Assembly: GCA_021781185.1 (NCBI GenBank)
Contig: JAJXXI010000412.1
Location: forward strand, 1-7,214
Source: a bacterium
GTDB lineage: Bacteria; Verrucomicrobiota; Verrucomicrobiia; Limisphaerales; UBA11358
Direction of reading: 5' to 3'
DNA length: 7,214 nucleotides
Positions 5,324 to 7,214 of the stretch are shown piece after piece; positions within the stretch are counted from its first letter, which is position 1, and every line of letters begins with the position of its first letter. The notes below the pieces were generated by a model that saw only the letters and a list, made by a program, of their open reading frames with translations, was not told the origin of the DNA and ran no database searches. The translations under genes were made by a program, and so were the position numbers.

Positions 5324-7214
5324 ATGTCCGGCGATTCAAGCATCCGACGTTTGGTGCGGCGGCCTTTGCTCTGGGCGTTGATGTTTGGCGCGCTCATTGC
5401 CAGCGGTGTTTATGTCTGGCTTAAAATCCCAGTCGAAGTGCTGCCGCGCTTTAATTTTCCGCAGATCAGCGTCATCACGCATGACCCGGGTGCCACCGCG
5501 ACCGAACTGGAGACCCTGATCACCTGGCCGATCGAAGGCCAGATTCTGTCCCTGCCCAATTTGGCCAGCGTGCGCTCCGCCATGGGCAACGGCACCGTCG
5601 AGATTGATGTTCGTTTCCGCGACGGCACCGACGCGCAGCAGGACCTGCTGGCGGTCAACAGCGCCATTGACCGCGCACGCGGACAGCTTCCCGCATCGGC
5701 CCAACCGCTGGCCCAGATCATGGGCAACGCCATCAACGAAGTGGCCGATTACACGGCGCAGATTCCCGCCAGCGTCGCGCCGGCGGAAGTGCAGCGCGCC
5801 GTGCTCGCCAATGTCGCGCCCGCGCTCCGCGCGCTGCCCGGCGTGCAACTGGTGGAAATTTACGGCGCGGGCGACGAGGCGTTGTGGGTGCAGCCGGACC
5901 TGGCCGCCCTGCATCGTTATCAGGTGCCGGTCACCGCGATTACCCGGGCCATCAAAGACCAAGTGCTGTTGAGTCCGGGCGGCTATGTGTCGCAAGGCCA
6001 TCAGGACGTGCTGATCGAAACGCGCAACCTGCCGGTGCATATCGCGCAACTGGAACAAATCCCCGTGCCGGGGCCGAACGGCCCGATTCCGCTGCGCGAC
6101 CTGGCGCGCATCGTCCGTTCGCCTGTGCCCACCCACAACGCGGTTTTGCTGGATGGCCGGCCGAGTGTCGCGCTCATCATTTTCAAGCAACCCGGCGCTT
6201 CCACCGTGCCGGTCACCAAGGCGGTGCAGGCCGCGCTGGACGAAACTTTGAACCAGTTGCCCGCCGGCGTGCATTGGGTGCGCACTTACAACCAGGGGCG
6301 TCTCGTGCAGGTGGTCGGCACAGACCTGGGACGGAATTTAGTGCTCGGCGGTGTGCTCGCCGTGGCGGTTTTGTTTTGGGTGCTCGGCGCTGGCCGGGGA
6401 ATCTGGGCGCTGGCTTTCGGCATCCCGCTGTCCTTGCTGCTGGGCATCGTGGGACTTTATGCCGCCGGCCAAACCCTCAACCTGATGACCCTGGGCGCGT
6501 TGACCGTGGCCGTCGGGTTGCTGGCCGATGACGCCATCATCGTGCTCGAAAGCATTTATCATCGCTGGGAAAAGGGTGATGAACATTGGGCCGGCATCTG
6601 GCGCGGATTGAAAGACATTGCCGGTCCCGACGTGACCGGCACGCTGACCACGGTGGCGGTGTTTGTGCCGCTGCTGTTCGTGGGCGGCCTGGCCGGACTT
6701 TTTTTCATTCCTTTCTCGCTGGCCATGGCGTTTGCGCTGCTTGCCTCGTTGCTGGTTTCGTTGAGCTTTATTCCGTTGAGTCTGGGCTTCATCAAGGCGC
6801 GGCCGCACCCCAAATTAACCACGGGCGGAAAGGCGCTGGAACGGCTGCGGCGGTGGAATGGGAAACTGTTCAACCTGGTCGCCCGCCGTCCGCGTCTGAG
6901 CCTGGTGATCACGTTCGTCCTGCTGCTGCTCAGTCTGGCCGGGCTGGCGCTGGTGCCGGTTGATTTTCTGCCGCTGCCCAACGAAGGCGTGTTGCTGGAA
7001 AGTTTCACCCTGCCGCCGGGCAGTTCCCTGATGGACACGGAAGCGGCCGTCAGAACCATCACGCAACGCCTGCAAGCCGACCCGGATGTGGATCACGTGT
7101 TCGCCCGCATCGGCTCCTCGGACAGCACGGCCTACACCGAACCCGCCTACGCCGGCGAAATTCAAATCGCCCTTAAACCCGGCGTCAACGTGAACAGCCT
7201 CGACGCCATCGGCC
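5324..7214 (+). CDS. RND efflux inner-membrane permease, 3' truncated
   Basis: About 630 residues of a proton-driven RND pump (family members are about 1,000-1,050) are present; the frame stays open to the right edge. TM1 lies at about 15-33 after SIRRLVRRPLL. The first periplasmic porter half follows (about 36-334, with VLPRFNFPQISVITHDPGAT and NGTVEIDVRFRDGTDAQQDL). TM2-TM4 lie at about 338-410, including the proton-relay motif GLLADDAIIVLES with Asp402 and Asp403. TM5-TM6 lie at about 435-485 and TM7 at about 525-545, and then the second porter half begins. Two adjacent TM4 aspartates are usual in HAE-type (drug) pumps; classic Cu/Ag pumps such as CusA have one. Methionines are few and no Met-rich metal site is apparent. 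The start is ATG 5324, four bases after the adaptor stop; no Shine-Dalgarno is obvious, suggesting coupling. The substrate is undecided. Confidence 0.92.
   Translation, partial: MSGDSSIRRLVRRPLLWALMFGALIASGVYVWLKIPVEVLPRFNFPQISVITHDPGATATELETLITWPIEGQILSLPNLASVRSAMGNGTVEIDVRFRDGTDAQQDLLAVNSAIDRARGQLPASAQPLAQIMGNAINEVADYTAQIPASVAPAEVQRAVLANVAPALRALPGVQLVEIYGAGDEALWVQPDLAALHRYQVPVTAITRAIKDQVLLSPGGYVSQGHQDVLIETRNLPVHIAQLEQIPVPGPNGPIPLRDLARIVRSPVPTHNAVLLDGRPSVALIIFKQPGASTVPVTKAVQAALDETLNQLPAGVHWVRTYNQGRLVQVVGTDLGRNLVLGGVLAVAVLFWVLGAGRGIWALAFGIPLSLLLGIVGLYAAGQTLNLMTLGALTVAVGLLADDAIIVLESIYHRWEKGDEHWAGIWRGLKDIAGPDVTGTLTTVAVFVPLLFVGGLAGLFFIPFSLAMAFALLASLLVSLSFIPLSLGFIKARPHPKLTTGGKALERLRRWNGKLFNLVARRPRLSLVITFVLLLLSLAGLALVPVDFLPLPNEGVLLESFTLPPGSSLMDTEAAVRTITQRLQADPDVDHVFARIGSSDSTAYTEPAYAGEIQIALKPGVNVNSLDAIG

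Noticed and set aside
5336..6274. Long minus-strand open frame opposite the RND permease
   Set aside because: It is antisense to a clear RND coding frame, is rich in Arg, Gln and His as expected for a GC-rich shadow, and resembles no family.

Overview
The window is a GC-rich bacterial chromosomal segment with every supported gene on the + strand and short intergenic gaps. The outer-membrane-type export logic (periplasmic adaptor plus RND pump) points to a Gram-negative-type cell. The rarity of strong Shine-Dalgarno sequences, the GTG starts and the style of the phosphatase and DUF2127 proteins would suit a Verrucomicrobiota-like organism. That placement is an impression, not shown by the sequence. 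No RNA genes, mobile elements, CRISPR arrays or integration signatures were seen.

Layout. Positions 1-373 hold the end of a single-domain EamA (drug/metabolite superfamily) permease. A membrane-anchored dual-specificity-type phosphatase (398-1027) and a DUF2127 membrane protein (1024-1506) follow and overlap by ATGA, so they are probably one transcription unit, possibly continuing from the permease. After a 96-base gap comes a two-component pair of the heavy-metal (CusR/CusS) type (1603-2277 and 2279-3712), one base apart. A small three-helix membrane protein resembling the PepSY-associated transmembrane family follows (3783-4142). A 112-base intergenic region then precedes an RND-type periplasmic adaptor (4255-5319), and four bases later the inner-membrane RND permease begins (5324), running off the right edge at about 60% of normal length.

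How it fits together. The sensor kinase probably detects an envelope ligand and phosphorylates the regulator, which switches on the efflux genes. The strongest regulatory signal is a perfect inverted repeat, CTGACA-N4-TGTCAG, at 4194-4209. Its TGACA-N4-TGTCA core has the half-sites and spacing of the known enterobacterial CusR/PcoR box. It lies upstream of an extended -10-like element whose predicted start point coincides with the GTG start of the adaptor gene. The window therefore reads as a self-contained regulated efflux locus: sensor, regulator, operator, adaptor and pump. The outer-membrane channel gene is not in view.

The most interesting points are this operator and possible leaderless start, the mismatch between a metal-type regulator and a pump with the double-aspartate TM4 motif common in drug-type RND pumps and few methionines, and the histidine-containing small membrane protein between kinase and pump. 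The rest looks like ordinary chromosomal content; I did not find a convincing wholly new system.
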